64,000 bases of DNA from Streptomyces sp. ALI-76-A (GTDB lineage: Bacteria; Actinomycetota; Actinomycetes; Streptomycetales; Streptomycetaceae), in the NCBI RefSeq assembly GCF_030287445.1, contig NZ_JASVWB010000002.1, forward strand, positions 1,984,001 through 2,048,000. The letters run 5' to 3'. Below the pieces are notes generated by a model. That model worked only from the letters and a program-made list of their open reading frames with translations, searched no databases and was not told the origin of the DNA. This document shows positions 48,363-57,524 of this stretch, one piece after another. Positions within the stretch are counted from its first letter, which is position 1. Every line of letters begins with the position of its first letter. Both the position numbers and the translations under genes were made by a program.

Positions 48363-49091
48363 ATGGCTTGCTGGTACGAAGGGCCCCTGGCCGCTTTCGA
48401 CACGGAGACCACGGGTGTCGACGTCGAGACCGACCGGATCGTGTCGGCCGCCGTCGTCGTCCAGGACGCTCCGGGCACCCGGCCGCGGATGATCCGGTGG
48501 CTGGTGAACCCCGGGGTGCCGGTACCCGCCGGGGCGACGGAGGTGCACGGACTGACGGAGGAGCATCTGCGGCACAACGGCCGCTGGCCGGCTCCGGTGA
48601 TCTACGAGATAGCGGAGGCGCTGGCCGAACAGGCGGTGGTGGGGCGGCCGTTGGTCGTGATGAACGCGCCGTTCGATCTGACGCTGCTGGACCGGGAGTT
48701 GCGCCGGCACCGTGCCTCGTCCCTGGACCGCTGGTTCGAGGCGTCACCCCTGCTGGTGCTCGACCCCCGGGTCCTGGACAAGCACCTGGACCGCTACCGC
48801 AAGGGCCGCCGCACCCTGGCCGACCTGTGCGCGCACTACGACGTCCCGCTGGAGGGCGCGCACGACGCGGGCGCCGACGCGCTCGCCGCACTGGAGGTGG
48901 TCCGGGCGGTGGGGCGCCGGTTCGCGGAGCGGCTGGAGCGGCTGAGCCCGGCCGAACTGCACACCCTCCAGGCGGTGTGGCACGCGGCGCAGGCGCGCGG
49001 CCTACAGGCGTGGTTCGCGCGCAGTGGCACGGAGGAGGCGGTGGACCCGGCGTGGCCCCTGCGTCCGGACCTGCCCGCGGCGGCCGCGTAG
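48363..49091 (+). CDS. DEDDh 3'-5' exonuclease (DNA polymerase III epsilon-like)
   Basis: A 242-aa protein with a complete DEDDh set. Exo I is AFDTETTGVD near residues 11-20 (Asp and Glu), Exo II is VMNAPFDLTLLDREL near 98 (Asp), and Exo III is GAHDAGADALAALEV near 163 (His and Asp). LVNPGVPVPAGATEVHGLTEEHL is the typical strand-loop after Exo I. A helical C-terminal extension of about 50 residues carries no BRCT domain. Streptomyces have several epsilon-like exonucleases; this one is probably for repair or RNA/DNA trimming. The gene ends before a terminator and a tRNA-Val on the other strand. Confidence 0.88.
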   Translation: MACWYEGPLAAFDTETTGVDVETDRIVSAAVVVQDAPGTRPRMIRWLVNPGVPVPAGATEVHGLTEEHLRHNGRWPAPVIYEIAEALAEQAVVGRPLVVMNAPFDLTLLDRELRRHRASSLDRWFEASPLLVLDPRVLDKHLDRYRKGRRTLADLCAHYDVPLEGAHDAGADALAALEVVRAVGRRFAERLERLSPAELHTLQAVWHAAQARGLQAWFARSGTEEAVDPAWPLRPDLPAAAA

Positions 49092-49132
49092 CGCGGCGCC
49101 ACCGGCCGCCCGAGGCATCTGCCCGGACACGG

Positions 49133-49165
49133 AAGAGCCGGTCCGCGTGGTGCGGACCGGCTCTT
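49133..49165. terminator. terminator between the exonuclease and tRNA-Val
   Basis: A perfect 14-bp stem AAGAGCCGGTCCGC/GCGGACCGGCTCTT with a five-base GTGGT loop. On the plus strand the second arm ends in CTCTTT, giving a short U run. Serves the plus-strand exonuclease gene and, from the other side, the tRNA. Confidence 0.88.
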
Positions 49166-49171
49166 TCCCGG

Positions 49172-49243
49172 TGGGCGATACTGGGTTCGAACCAGTGACC
49201 TCTTCGGTGTGAACGAAGCGCTCTCCCACTGAGCTAATCGCCC
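49172..49243 (-). tRNA. tRNA-Val(CAC), first copy
   Basis: Reading the minus strand gives acceptor GGGCGAT/ATCGCCC, a D arm GCTC...GAGC, anticodon stem CTTCG/CGAAG with loop TTCACAC (anticodon CAC), and T arm ACTGG-TTCGAAC-CCAGT, with discriminator A. 72 bases; no CCA is encoded. It decodes GTG, a frequently used Val codon in high-GC genomes. An identical gene lies at 59150-59221. Confidence 0.97.
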
Positions 49244-49282
49244 GGGAACGCACTGAACAATACAGGTCTCGGCGGCTTTCCT

Positions 49283-49729
49283 TCAAACCGTTGCCAGGTG
49301 GCCGACGAGACCGCGCCGACCCGACCGCATCATCAGCCAGTGGTTGGCGCGGAAGACGGGCCGTCCCGGGACGGCGAACCGCCTCAGCAGCGGCTTGCCG
49401 ACGTCGACGACCTGCTCGTAGCGGGCCGTGCTGCCCTCCCCGTCCGGGGTGACCGTCCAGCGTGCCCAGCCGTCGATGTCACCTGACAGGGCGACCTCCA
49501 GCACCCCCGCCGCAGGATCGCGCCGCACCTCACGGGCGGTGAAGGTCAGGTCGTACGGAAGGAGGGAGCGGACGCGGACGACGCCGGTCGCGCCGTCGAT
49601 CCGGTGCACCTCACGCACCTGGCGCCACCAGCGCGGATAGTCCTCGACCCGTTCCAGCGCGGGGTACACGGCGGAGGGCGGGGCGGGCAGGGACCACAGG
49701 CTGCGGAAGCGGTAATGGGTCCAGTCCAT
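49283..49729 (-). CDS. SRPBCC-family (START-like) protein
   Basis: A 148-aa protein with the layout of the polyketide cyclase/SRPBCC fold. It begins MDWTHYRFRSLWSLPAPPSAVYPALERVEDYPRWWRQV, typical of proteins that place a ligand between strand 1 and helix alpha-1. Strand-rich DLTFTAREVRRDPAAGVLEVALSGDIDGWARWTV and a long C-terminal helix follow. The ligand is unknown. Upstream start positions run in a low-complexity frame and are rejected. Lies just inside the first tRNA-Val. Confidence 0.82.
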   Translation of the reverse strand: MDWTHYRFRSLWSLPAPPSAVYPALERVEDYPRWWRQVREVHRIDGATGVVRVRSLLPYDLTFTAREVRRDPAAGVLEVALSGDIDGWARWTVTPDGEGSTARYEQVVDVGKPLLRRFAVPGRPVFRANHWLMMRSGRRGLVGHLATV

Positions 49730-49828
49730 GTGCGGAGTCTGCCCCGCGCACCGGGAGCACACGTCTGAGTACGCCGCTGAGTACCCGCACTCATGCGGTA
49801 CGGCGTGACGCGGACCACACTCGCCGGT

Positions 49829-52222
49829 ATGACGCACATTCCGTCCCCGCCCGAGGAGTTGCGGCTCCTCGACGCCGAGCTGTGGCATCTGGACGCCCGC
49901 CGGTCCCAGTTGCTGGCCCGTCGCGCCTGGCTGATCGCCACCCTGCAAGCACCGCAGGCACCGCGGCCGCAGTCGGCGTCGGCACCCGTGGCCGGGCCCC
50001 GACCGGAGACCTCCGCGCCCAGTGTGCAGAACCTTCTCCTCCTGCTCGGCGGTGTCCTGCTCACCGTGGCGGCGATGGTGTTCACACTGGTCAGCTGGGG
50101 TGATCTGGGGATCGCCGGACGGGCCGTGGTGCTGGGCGCGGTCACGCTGGCCGCGCTCGCCGGGCCGGCGGTGCTGCTGAGGCGGGGGCTGCGTTCGACG
50201 GCCGAGTCGGTGGCGGGCCTCGCGCTCGCGCTGACGGTGCTCGACGCCTACGCCCTGCACGAGGCCGCGCTCGCGGGGACCGACGGCACGGGGTACGCGG
50301 CCCTCGCGGCGGCCGTGCTCGCCGGAGGGTGGACCGCGTACGGACTGCTGCCGGCCACGGCCGCCCTGCGCCTGCCCCTCCCCGCCGCCCTGGCGGCCGC
50401 CCAACTCCCGCTGCTGCTCTCGGCCCTGGCCGTCGACGCCGTGCCGTTCGGGATCACGACGGCGCTGCTGGTGACGGCCGGGCTCGACGCGGCGATGGCG
50501 CTCCGCCCGGTCACCCGGTCCGTGCGGGTCGTCGCAGCCGTCGGCGCGTACGGCCTGGGCGGCTGGGGCGTCCTGGCCGCCGGCTGGCTGTCCTGGACGG
50601 CCACCGGTCCCGGCGCCGCCGTGAAGGCGGCGGCGCTTCTCCTGCTCGCGACCGTCCTCGCGCTCGGCGCCGCCGGGCGGAGCCCGGGCGAGCGGCGGGC
50701 CGTCGGTCTCGCCGTCGCCTCGGGACTGTTCGCGGTCGGCACGGTCGCCGGTGCGGCGCGCCCCGCGCTGCCGGCGGTGTGGACGGTCCCGGCGCACCTG
50801 GCCTGCGGTATCGCCCTGCTGGCGGCGGTGCGGTCCGAACGGCTGCCGGACGCGGTGCGGCGCGGCCTGGCCGGGGCCTCCGGTGCCGTGCAGGCACTCG
50901 CCGTGCTGTGGACGCTGCCCGTCGTCGTGGTCACGCTGCTGGGACCGGTCGGCCAGGTGGCCCGGGCGTGGAGCGGCGCGCCGTCGGACGCGCGGGCCGC
51001 GGTGACGGCCGGCACCCCCTGGCCGCCGTACGCGGCGACGGCTCCCCTGATCCTGGCGGCCGTCGCGGCCGTCCTCATCACGGCCGTCCGCGACACGGCC
51101 TGGCGTCCGCGGGCCCTGACCGGCGCGCTCGGCCTGGCCTGGGCCGCGGTGCTCACCCTCGCGCCGATCCTCGAACTCCCCTACGTCGTCGGCCTGTCGG
51201 TGGCGGGAGCCACGACCGCCGGTGCCCTCGCGGTGGCGGCGTACGTCCTGCGGGCGATGCCCGAAGCCCGGTCCGCGCACCTCACGGCTCTCGTCCTTTC
51301 GCTGGTCACCTCGCTCGGCCTCGCCTTCCTCTCCCTCGGCACGCAGACCGCGACCCTGACCGTGCTCGCCGCCCTGACGGCGCTCTTCGCGACCGCCTCC
51401 CGGCAGCCACGCCTCGCCCCGGTCACGGCCCCGGCCGCCCTCGGGTACGCCGCCGCGCTCGCCTGCGCGACCGGTGCCGCCGCGAACTGGCCCCCCGCGC
51501 ACACCGCCCTGCTCGTCCTCGCGGTGGCCGCGGTCGCGGCGCTGCTCGCGGCGTGGCTCGGCGAGTCGACGGCGACGGTGCCGGTCGAGGCGGCGGGCGC
51601 CACCGCCGGCCTGCTCGCGGTGACCCTCGCCCTCACCGACCCGCCGCTGCTGGCCCTGGTCCTGGCCCTGTGCGCGGTGCTCACCGCCGGTACTGCGCTC
51701 CGCACGGACCGCCGCCCGCTCGGCTACGCGGCCACCGCCCTCTTCGTGCTGGCGACCTGGGTCCGCCTGGGCTCCTGGGACGTCGTCACGCCCGAGGCGT
51801 ACACGCTCCCCGTGACCGTCCCGGCGCTGCTCGTCGGCGTCCTGCGCCGGCGCCGCGATCCGCGGGCGTCCTCCTGGACGGCGTACGGTCCCGGACTCGC
51901 GGCCACTCTCGTGCCCAGCCTCGCGGCGGCCTGGAGCGACGCGGACGTGACGCGTCCCCTGCTGCTCGGGGCGGCGGCCCTGCTGGTCACCCTGCTGGGC
52001 GCCCGGCACCACCTCCGAGCGCCGCTGGTGCTCGGCGGCTCGGTGCTCGTCCTGGTCGCGCTGCACGAGCTCGCCCCGTATCTCGTGCAGGTGACCGGCC
52101 TGCTCCCCCGCTGGGTGCCCCCCGCCCTCGCCGGACTGCTGCTGCTCGCGCTCGGGGCGACGTACGAGCAGCGCATCCGTGACGTCCGGCGGGTGCGGGA
52201 GGTCCTGGGGAGGATGGACTAG
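49829..52222 (+). CDS. large multi-spanning membrane protein of unknown function
   Basis: A 797-aa protein. Residues about 1-65 are hydrophilic and helical (PEELRLLDAELWHLDARRSQLLARRAWL), then there are more than 20 hydrophobic stretches, such as LLLLLGGVLLTVAAMVFTLVSW near 70-91 and several VLAxLAA-type helices. It ends in a short cytoplasmic tail ERIRDVRRVREVL-like. Composition is very Ala/Leu/Val-rich. The N-terminal helix followed by many helices resembles a Streptomyces membrane-protein family I have seen annotated only as SCP-like or hypothetical; I assign no function. A GTG eight codons upstream is an alternative start. Confidence 0.82.
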   Translation: MTHIPSPPEELRLLDAELWHLDARRSQLLARRAWLIATLQAPQAPRPQSASAPVAGPRPETSAPSVQNLLLLLGGVLLTVAAMVFTLVSWGDLGIAGRAVVLGAVTLAALAGPAVLLRRGLRSTAESVAGLALALTVLDAYALHEAALAGTDGTGYAALAAAVLAGGWTAYGLLPATAALRLPLPAALAAAQLPLLLSALAVDAVPFGITTALLVTAGLDAAMALRPVTRSVRVVAAVGAYGLGGWGVLAAGWLSWTATGPGAAVKAAALLLLATVLALGAAGRSPGERRAVGLAVASGLFAVGTVAGAARPALPAVWTVPAHLACGIALLAAVRSERLPDAVRRGLAGASGAVQALAVLWTLPVVVVTLLGPVGQVARAWSGAPSDARAAVTAGTPWPPYAATAPLILAAVAAVLITAVRDTAWRPRALTGALGLAWAAVLTLAPILELPYVVGLSVAGATTAGALAVAAYVLRAMPEARSAHLTALVLSLVTSLGLAFLSLGTQTATLTVLAALTALFATASRQPRLAPVTAPAALGYAAALACATGAAANWPPAHTALLVLAVAAVAALLAAWLGESTATVPVEAAGATAGLLAVTLALTDPPLLALVLALCAVLTAGTALRTDRRPLGYAATALFVLATWVRLGSWDVVTPEAYTLPVTVPALLVGVLRRRRDPRASSWTAYGPGLAATLVPSLAAAWSDADVTRPLLLGAAALLVTLLGARHHLRAPLVLGGSVLVLVALHELAPYLVQVTGLLPRWVPPALAGLLLLALGATYEQRIRDVRRVREVLGRMD

Positions 52223-52229
52223 CCCCCGG

Positions 52230-54965
52230 CTAGGGCATCTTGTCGCCCAGCAGCGCCAGGTTCTCGATGGCGGCGAGGCCGTACAGCGAGGTGTCGTTCG
52301 TGGACACCCAGGTGGCCTCGCTGCCCGGCACCAGCGCGGCCGGGCCGCTCAGCTTCTCCGTCCTCCAGGGGGCCGACTCCTTGTAGCCGTCGGAGTTGTA
52401 GAACTTGTCCCACGCCCGCTTGGCGAGCTTCTCGTCGCCGGTCTGCACGGCCGCGTACGCGTCGAGACGCGAGTGGCCCTGGAACAGCAGCAGGCTGCCG
52501 AAGTTGGAGCCGTAACGCGCGGCCTGTTCCGCCTTGGTGGCGTTGAAGTAGCGGCAGTAGTCGAAGTAGGCCTCGTTGAACTTCGGCATGTCGACGAGGT
52601 CGATGAGTTCGGCGCACAGCTCGTTGAGGCCGAAGACGGCGGACAGGTGCGAGACGCCCACCACCGGCTTGTCGGCGACGGCGAACCTGCCCGTGTCGAG
52701 GTCGTACAGGGCCGTGCCCTGCACGAAGCCGTTGGGCTGGGCGGCGATCGTCTCCATCGTCGACAGCACGCGCGCCTTGGCCTTCTCCCACTTGGGGCCC
52801 TTGCGCTCCCACTCCGTCAGCCAGGCCGACACCAGCCCGCTCCAGTCCGTGCCGAAGCCGATCGACAGGGCGTGCCGGTCGGGTGTGTACGGCTCGGTGC
52901 GGATCTTGCGGATCGGGTCGAGGACGAGGAAGGTCTCGTCGGAGTCGACGTTGGCGTGCATGAGGTCGCCGACCCGCTCGTCGGCGGTGAGGAAGTAGTA
53001 GTAGCGCCGGTAGGTGGTGTTGGCGATGCGCTGCTGCTTGGCGCTGTCGGCGTAGTGCTGCACGCCGTGCCGGGTGCCCAGCCCCGCCCACTGCCCCAGG
53101 TGGTACACGTCGACCTCACCGGTGTGCCGGGTCATCGCCTCGGCGAACCGGAAGATGTCCGCGCGCCCGGACCGCAGGTAGGCGAACCAGAGCCACAGGT
53201 CCGGCGACAGCTCCGAGTTGTCCCAGGCGTAGCCGCCGACGTCGTACCGCCACTGGTGCCGGACGGTGTCGTAGGTGTGCATGATGTCGCCGTAGTCCCA
53301 GAAGCCGTACCAACGGCGTTGCTCCACCTGGTCCTTGTAGTAGGTGAAGAGGAAGTCGAGGTGGTCCTCGATCTTCGCCTTGGCGGGCGTGGAGCGGTCC
53401 GGCTCGGAGTAGAGCCCCGGGCCGAAGACCCCGGCCTTGATGAGCTGCTTGGGCGGTGCGGCGAGCTGCGGCAGCACCCGTACGGCCTCGACCTGTTCGG
53501 CGAGCTGGTCGGCGCTCGGCGTCGACTCGTTGGCCCAGAAGAGGAGTTCGGAGGTGCGGGCGATGCCGTAGGGGGTGCCGAACCCGGGCTCGTAGTCCTC
53601 GTAGGTGATGTTGAGGCCTTCGAGCTGTTCGGCGAAGGTGTCCTGGCCCATGCCGTCGTGGTAGAAGCGCAGGTCCATGGGTTGCGCCTCGGGCGACCAG
53701 AGCCAGAGGGTCACCTCGGCCTCGTCGGTCTGGGCGTCGCGGATGTCGAGCTGGGCGGGGAACTTCTCCCAGAAGTCGCGCAGGCCGAAGGAGAGTCCGC
53801 CGCTCGCGCCGCCGACGTAGCCGAAGCCGGAGGCCCGCTTGCCGCCGCCGGCACCGATCCAGCCGTGGCCCTTCTTGGTGCGCTTGCGCAGGGTGAAACC
53901 GTCGGCGGAGAGCTGGGAGAGGGTGTAGTCGCCCCACTCGGGGATGTACTGAAGGCGGGTGGTGACCCGCTGGTCCCAGGTGGCCGGGTCGGGCAGCTTC
54001 CTGCCCTCGTACTGGGCCGTCTGGACGGCCGCGCCCGGGTCGCGGCGCAGTCCCGTGATGCCCTTGACGGCCTCGCGCAGCAGACCGGTGCCGTCGCCGC
54101 CGATGCGGATGTGGCGGTCGTAGGACTGGTCGCGCATCGGCACGGTGAAGCGGACGCCGAGGCCGCGGATGAAGTCGCCGCTCGCCTTGCCGGGCTCCTG
54201 CTTCCCGTCGAACGTGATGGTGTGCACCATGCGGAAGGAGTCGGCGCCCGCGTAGAAGTACAGCCGGATGGAGAAGGGCAGCCAGCTGCGGCTGCCCTTG
54301 CGGTGCTTGCCGTCGATGCGGACGACCGCGCGGACCGGGCCGTCCTGCTCGACCTCGACCTCCGCGATGGCCCCCTCGAAGCGCTCGGTCTTCACCGAGC
54401 CCTGGTCCTCGTCCTCGATCTCGGGCTGGCGGATCAGGACGAGCCGGCCGTTCCTGGCGATCTCCGTGGAGCCGCGGGTGACCGACTTGATCAGCGTGGC
54501 GCCGGACGTGCCGATCTTCGCGGTGATGACCCCGGTGGAGACGGTGATCGTGCCGCCGCTCCTGCCGACGGTGACCTTCTTGGCCGGGGCGGCGGCCTCA
54601 CCGGTGGTCAGGGTGAGCTTGCCGGAGCCCGAACTCACGGCGTGGGCGGTCCACTTGAGAGAGCCGTCCGGCCAGTAGGCGATCGGCCACGACTGCACGG
54701 GCACGGCCTTGCCGTCCGCGTCCGTCACCGCGAACTTCTGGTCCGTCCGGTGGACGCCCTTGGGCCAGGGCACGCCGACCGTGGAGCCGGGGGCGGCGCC
54801 GAGGCCGCCGTCCTCCAGCCAGTCCAGGGTCACGGAGCCGTCGTCGGCGTCCGCGGCTCTCGGCGCGGCCTGCGCGTCCTTGGCTCCGAGCGCCCAGCTG
54901 AACTGTGCGGCGGCTCCGGCGACGGCGGCTGCCTTGAGGAGGGACCTGCGGGGAATGGGAGACAT
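52230..54965 (-). CDS. Tat-exported YetA/PL26-like exo-rhamnogalacturonan lyase candidate
   Basis: A 911-aa secreted protein. PRRSLLKAAAVAGAAAQFSWALGA is a Tat signal peptide (twin Arg at residues 6-7). The mature N-terminus contains GVPWPKGVHRTDQ and AVPVQSWPIAYWPDGSLKWTAHA, the signature of the YetA/PcRGLX first domain as I recall it. A beta-sandwich middle part (about 170-400) is followed by a long alpha-helical, aromatic-rich C-terminal region (EQRRWYGFWDYGDIMHTY, YGFWDYGD, PYTPDRHALSIGFGTDWSGLV) like an alpha/alpha toroid. This family includes exo-rhamnogalacturonan lyases (PL26). Last gene of the sugar-transport operon. The specific substrate is inferred from the family and neighbours. 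Confidence 0.68.
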   Translation of the reverse strand: MSPIPRRSLLKAAAVAGAAAQFSWALGAKDAQAAPRAADADDGSVTLDWLEDGGLGAAPGSTVGVPWPKGVHRTDQKFAVTDADGKAVPVQSWPIAYWPDGSLKWTAHAVSSGSGKLTLTTGEAAAPAKKVTVGRSGGTITVSTGVITAKIGTSGATLIKSVTRGSTEIARNGRLVLIRQPEIEDEDQGSVKTERFEGAIAEVEVEQDGPVRAVVRIDGKHRKGSRSWLPFSIRLYFYAGADSFRMVHTITFDGKQEPGKASGDFIRGLGVRFTVPMRDQSYDRHIRIGGDGTGLLREAVKGITGLRRDPGAAVQTAQYEGRKLPDPATWDQRVTTRLQYIPEWGDYTLSQLSADGFTLRKRTKKGHGWIGAGGGKRASGFGYVGGASGGLSFGLRDFWEKFPAQLDIRDAQTDEAEVTLWLWSPEAQPMDLRFYHDGMGQDTFAEQLEGLNITYEDYEPGFGTPYGIARTSELLFWANESTPSADQLAEQVEAVRVLPQLAAPPKQLIKAGVFGPGLYSEPDRSTPAKAKIEDHLDFLFTYYKDQVEQRRWYGFWDYGDIMHTYDTVRHQWRYDVGGYAWDNSELSPDLWLWFAYLRSGRADIFRFAEAMTRHTGEVDVYHLGQWAGLGTRHGVQHYADSAKQQRIANTTYRRYYYFLTADERVGDLMHANVDSDETFLVLDPIRKIRTEPYTPDRHALSIGFGTDWSGLVSAWLTEWERKGPKWEKAKARVLSTMETIAAQPNGFVQGTALYDLDTGRFAVADKPVVGVSHLSAVFGLNELCAELIDLVDMPKFNEAYFDYCRYFNATKAEQAARYGSNFGSLLLFQGHSRLDAYAAVQTGDEKLAKRAWDKFYNSDGYKESAPWRTEKLSGPAALVPGSEATWVSTNDTSLYGLAAIENLALLGDKMP

Positions 54966-55071
54966 GAGAGCTTCAGCCTTTCCTTTCCGTGCGGGATGCG
55001 CGGGGTGGTCAGGGGCATGACAGGGAGAGGTGCGACGCCCGGGGCGCCGACCTGGTACGGGGGCACCGCCG

Positions 55072-55671
55072 TCAGCGGTGCCGGTGGCGCTCCTCCACGG
55101 CGACGGCCGCCGCCGCGACGGCACCCAGGACGGGGACCGCCAGCGGAGCGGCGAACAGGGCGGACAGGGCCACGACGGCCAGCCCGCAGACGACCAGGAA
55201 GGACCCGGCGGGATCGAGCACGGTACGGCGGCCGGCCTGCGCGAGCAGCACCCGCCAGACCGCGCCCGGTGTCCAGACGGCGGCCGCCCGCAGCAGGGCC
55301 ACGGCGAGACCGATCAGCGCGAAGACGCCGACGGCCCCCACGAACGGCCCACCGGGAAGCCCGGCGCGCGCGGCCAGGACATCCACCCAGACCGCGGCGG
55401 CCACCGCCCAGCCGGCGAGCCCGACCACCCACCCGCCGCGCACGGCCGTACGGAAGTCCGCGACGAACTCCCGCCAGCCGCCGCCCCCGTGGGCGGTACG
55501 CCGCCGCAGATGCCGGGCGCCGGCGGCGAAGGCGGCAGGGTAGGTGACGACCCCGAGACAGGCCACGGCGATCCACACACCGGTGAGCAGACACTCGGCG
55601 AAGACCGCGAAGCGCTCGCCGAAGACGGCCCTCGTGCGCGGTGCGCGGGCTTTCACGCGTGCTTGCGCCAT
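55072..55671 (-). CDS. YesL-like (DUF624) membrane protein
   Basis: A 199-aa membrane protein with five or six helices: FAECLLTGVWIAVACLGVVTYPAAFAAG near 24-50, VVGLAGWAVAAAVWVDVLA near 80, and three more in the second half, with the WREFVADFRTAVRGGW cytoplasmic loop near 67-82. This resembles the YesL/DUF624 family found with pectin and other plant-polysaccharide uptake operons in Bacillus. The ATG has GAGG eight bases upstream and follows the second permease by ten bases, so it belongs to the operon. Function unknown; its place supports a role in the sugar locus. Confidence 0.62.
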   Translation of the reverse strand: MAQARVKARAPRTRAVFGERFAVFAECLLTGVWIAVACLGVVTYPAAFAAGARHLRRRTAHGGGGWREFVADFRTAVRGGWVVGLAGWAVAAAVWVDVLAARAGLPGGPFVGAVGVFALIGLAVALLRAAAVWTPGAVWRVLLAQAGRRTVLDPAGSFLVVCGLAVVALSALFAAPLAVPVLGAVAAAAVAVEERHRHR

Positions 55672-55681
55672 GGTGACCGCC

Positions 55682-56557
55682 TCAGCCCTTGAGTCCGGAG
55701 GTCGCCATACCGTCGATGAGGTAGCGCTGGAAGGTCATGAAGAAGGCGATGACCGGTACCAGTGCCACCAGCGACATCGCGATCATGCTCCCGTAGTTGG
55801 AGATGCCCTCCTGGTCGCGGAACATCATCAGGCCGAGCGAGACGGTGTACTTCTCGGGGGTGTTGAGGTAGATCAACGGCCCCATGAAGTCGTTCCAGGC
55901 GTTGATGAAGGTGAAGATCGCGCTGGTGATGAGCGCGGGCCGGCTCAGCGGCAGCACGATCGACCAGTAGGTGCGCAGATGCCCGCAGCCGTCCAGCTTG
56001 GCGGCCTCGTCCAGCTCCCTGGGGAGCCCGCGCATGAACTGCACCATCAGGAACACGAAGAACGCTTCCGTGGCCAGGAACTTGCCCGCGACGAGCGGCA
56101 CCAGGGTGTCGGTGAGCTCGAGGTTGCGGAAGAGCACGTACTGCGGGATGAGCAGCACGTGGTACGGCAGCAGCAGCGTGCCGATCATCAGCGTGAAGAG
56201 CAGGTTCCGCCCGGCGAACCGGATCTTGGCGAAGGCGTACGCGGTCAGCGAGCTGGACAGCACGACACCGGCCACCGCGAGGACCGCGTACATCAGCGAG
56301 TTCCAGAAGAAACTGCTGATGGAGATGCCGGAGATGCCGTCGGCGAGCCCGGAGAAGTTCGCCCAGACCGGCTTGGTGGGCAGCAGGTCGAGGCTGGCGA
56401 TGATGTCCTTGCTCGGCTTGAACGAGGCACCGAGCACCCAGATCACGGGATACAGGACGACCGCGAGGACGGCGAGCGCGCCCACGTGCCAGGCGATCGA
56501 TCCGACGCGCCGCCGCTCGTTGGCGGTGTGCAGGGCGGGGCTGGTGGCACTGGTCAC
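55682..56557 (-). CDS. sugar ABC transporter permease 2 (MalG-like)
   Basis: Second membrane subunit of a carbohydrate importer, 291 aa. Six helices, with the EAA loop ELDEAAKLDGCGHLRTYWSIVLPLSRPALIT near residues 180-210. The last helices include SLVALVPVIAFFMTFQRYLIDG, and ends SGLKG as in MalG. GTG start overlaps the first permease's stop (GTGA). CUT1 family. Confidence 0.94.
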   Translation of the reverse strand: MTSATSPALHTANERRRVGSIAWHVGALAVLAVVLYPVIWVLGASFKPSKDIIASLDLLPTKPVWANFSGLADGISGISISSFFWNSLMYAVLAVAGVVLSSSLTAYAFAKIRFAGRNLLFTLMIGTLLLPYHVLLIPQYVLFRNLELTDTLVPLVAGKFLATEAFFVFLMVQFMRGLPRELDEAAKLDGCGHLRTYWSIVLPLSRPALITSAIFTFINAWNDFMGPLIYLNTPEKYTVSLGLMMFRDQEGISNYGSMIAMSLVALVPVIAFFMTFQRYLIDGMATSGLKG

Positions 56558-57510
56558 TTGGCGGCCTCCTCGTAGTGCACCCACTTCTTCTGCGACCAGA
56601 ACAGGACCGCCGTGACGAGCGCCACCGCGATCACCAGCGTCCAGGCCATCGCGGAGGCGAAGCCCATCTGGGCCTCCTTGAAGCCCTTCTGGTACAGGTA
56701 GCAGGTGTAGACGAGCGTGGCGTCGGCGGGCCCGCACCGGGTGTCGGAGACGACGTAGGCGGAGCCGAACACCTGGAACGCGTGGATGGACTCCAGCAGC
56801 ACGTTGAAGAACAGCACCGGGGAGATCATCGGCAGCGTGATGTTCCAGAACCGCCGCAGCGGACCGGCCCCGTCCACCTCGGCGGCCTCGTACAGCTCCT
56901 GCGGGACCTGCTTGAGGCCCGCCAGGAAGATGACCATCGGCGCGCCGAACTGCCAGATGCTCAGCGCCACCAGGGAGTAGAGGACGTAGTCCGGGTTGCC
57001 GATCCAGCCGCCCACGTCGAACCCGAAGATCTTCTGCGTACGGTCCACGACGGCGTCGTCCGAGAACAGCGCCCGCCACACGAAGCCGACGGAGACGCTG
57101 GCACCGATGAGCGAGGGCATGTAGAACGCGGCCCGGTACAGGCCCTGGCCGCGCCGCTTCTGCGCGAGCAGCAGCGCGACGCCGAGCGCGAGCAGCAGTT
57201 TCAGCGGTGTGGCCACGACGACGTACTTCAGCGTGACCTCGACCGACTTCTGCCAGCGCGGGTCCTGGAACATCGTCGTGAAGTTGTCCAGGCCCACCCA
57301 CCGGGGTGGCGTGAACAGGTTGTAGCTGGTGAACGCGTAGTACAGGGACGCGATCATCGGCCCCGCCGTGAGCAGCAGGAACCCCGCGATCCACGGCGAC
57401 ATGAAGAGATAGCCGGCGAGGTTCTCGCGGCGTCGCCCGCGCCGCCCGGCGGCGGGAGCGGCGGGCCGCTTCCCCGCCGGGCGCACGGGCGCTTCCTTGA
57501 CGAGCGTCAT
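56554..57510 (-). CDS. sugar ABC transporter permease 1 (MalF-like)
   Basis: First membrane subunit of the importer, 318 aa. A basic, Pro/Ala-rich N-terminus (residues 1-28) is followed by NLAGYLFMSPWIAGFLLLTAGPMIASLYYAFTSY and five more helices. The EAA loop is ELYEAAEVDGAGPLRRFWNITLPMISPV near residues 220-248. ATG start with GGGGA nine bases upstream. No ATPase gene is in the operon; CUT1 importers of this type in Streptomyces usually share the MsiK ATPase encoded elsewhere. Confidence 0.94.
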   Translation of the reverse strand: MTLVKEAPVRPAGKRPAAPAAGRRGRRRENLAGYLFMSPWIAGFLLLTAGPMIASLYYAFTSYNLFTPPRWVGLDNFTTMFQDPRWQKSVEVTLKYVVVATPLKLLLALGVALLLAQKRRGQGLYRAAFYMPSLIGASVSVGFVWRALFSDDAVVDRTQKIFGFDVGGWIGNPDYVLYSLVALSIWQFGAPMVIFLAGLKQVPQELYEAAEVDGAGPLRRFWNITLPMISPVLFFNVLLESIHAFQVFGSAYVVSDTRCGPADATLVYTCYLYQKGFKEAQMGFASAMAWTLVIAVALVTAVLFWSQKKWVHYEEAAK

Positions 57511-57524
57511 GGTGGTACGTCCCC

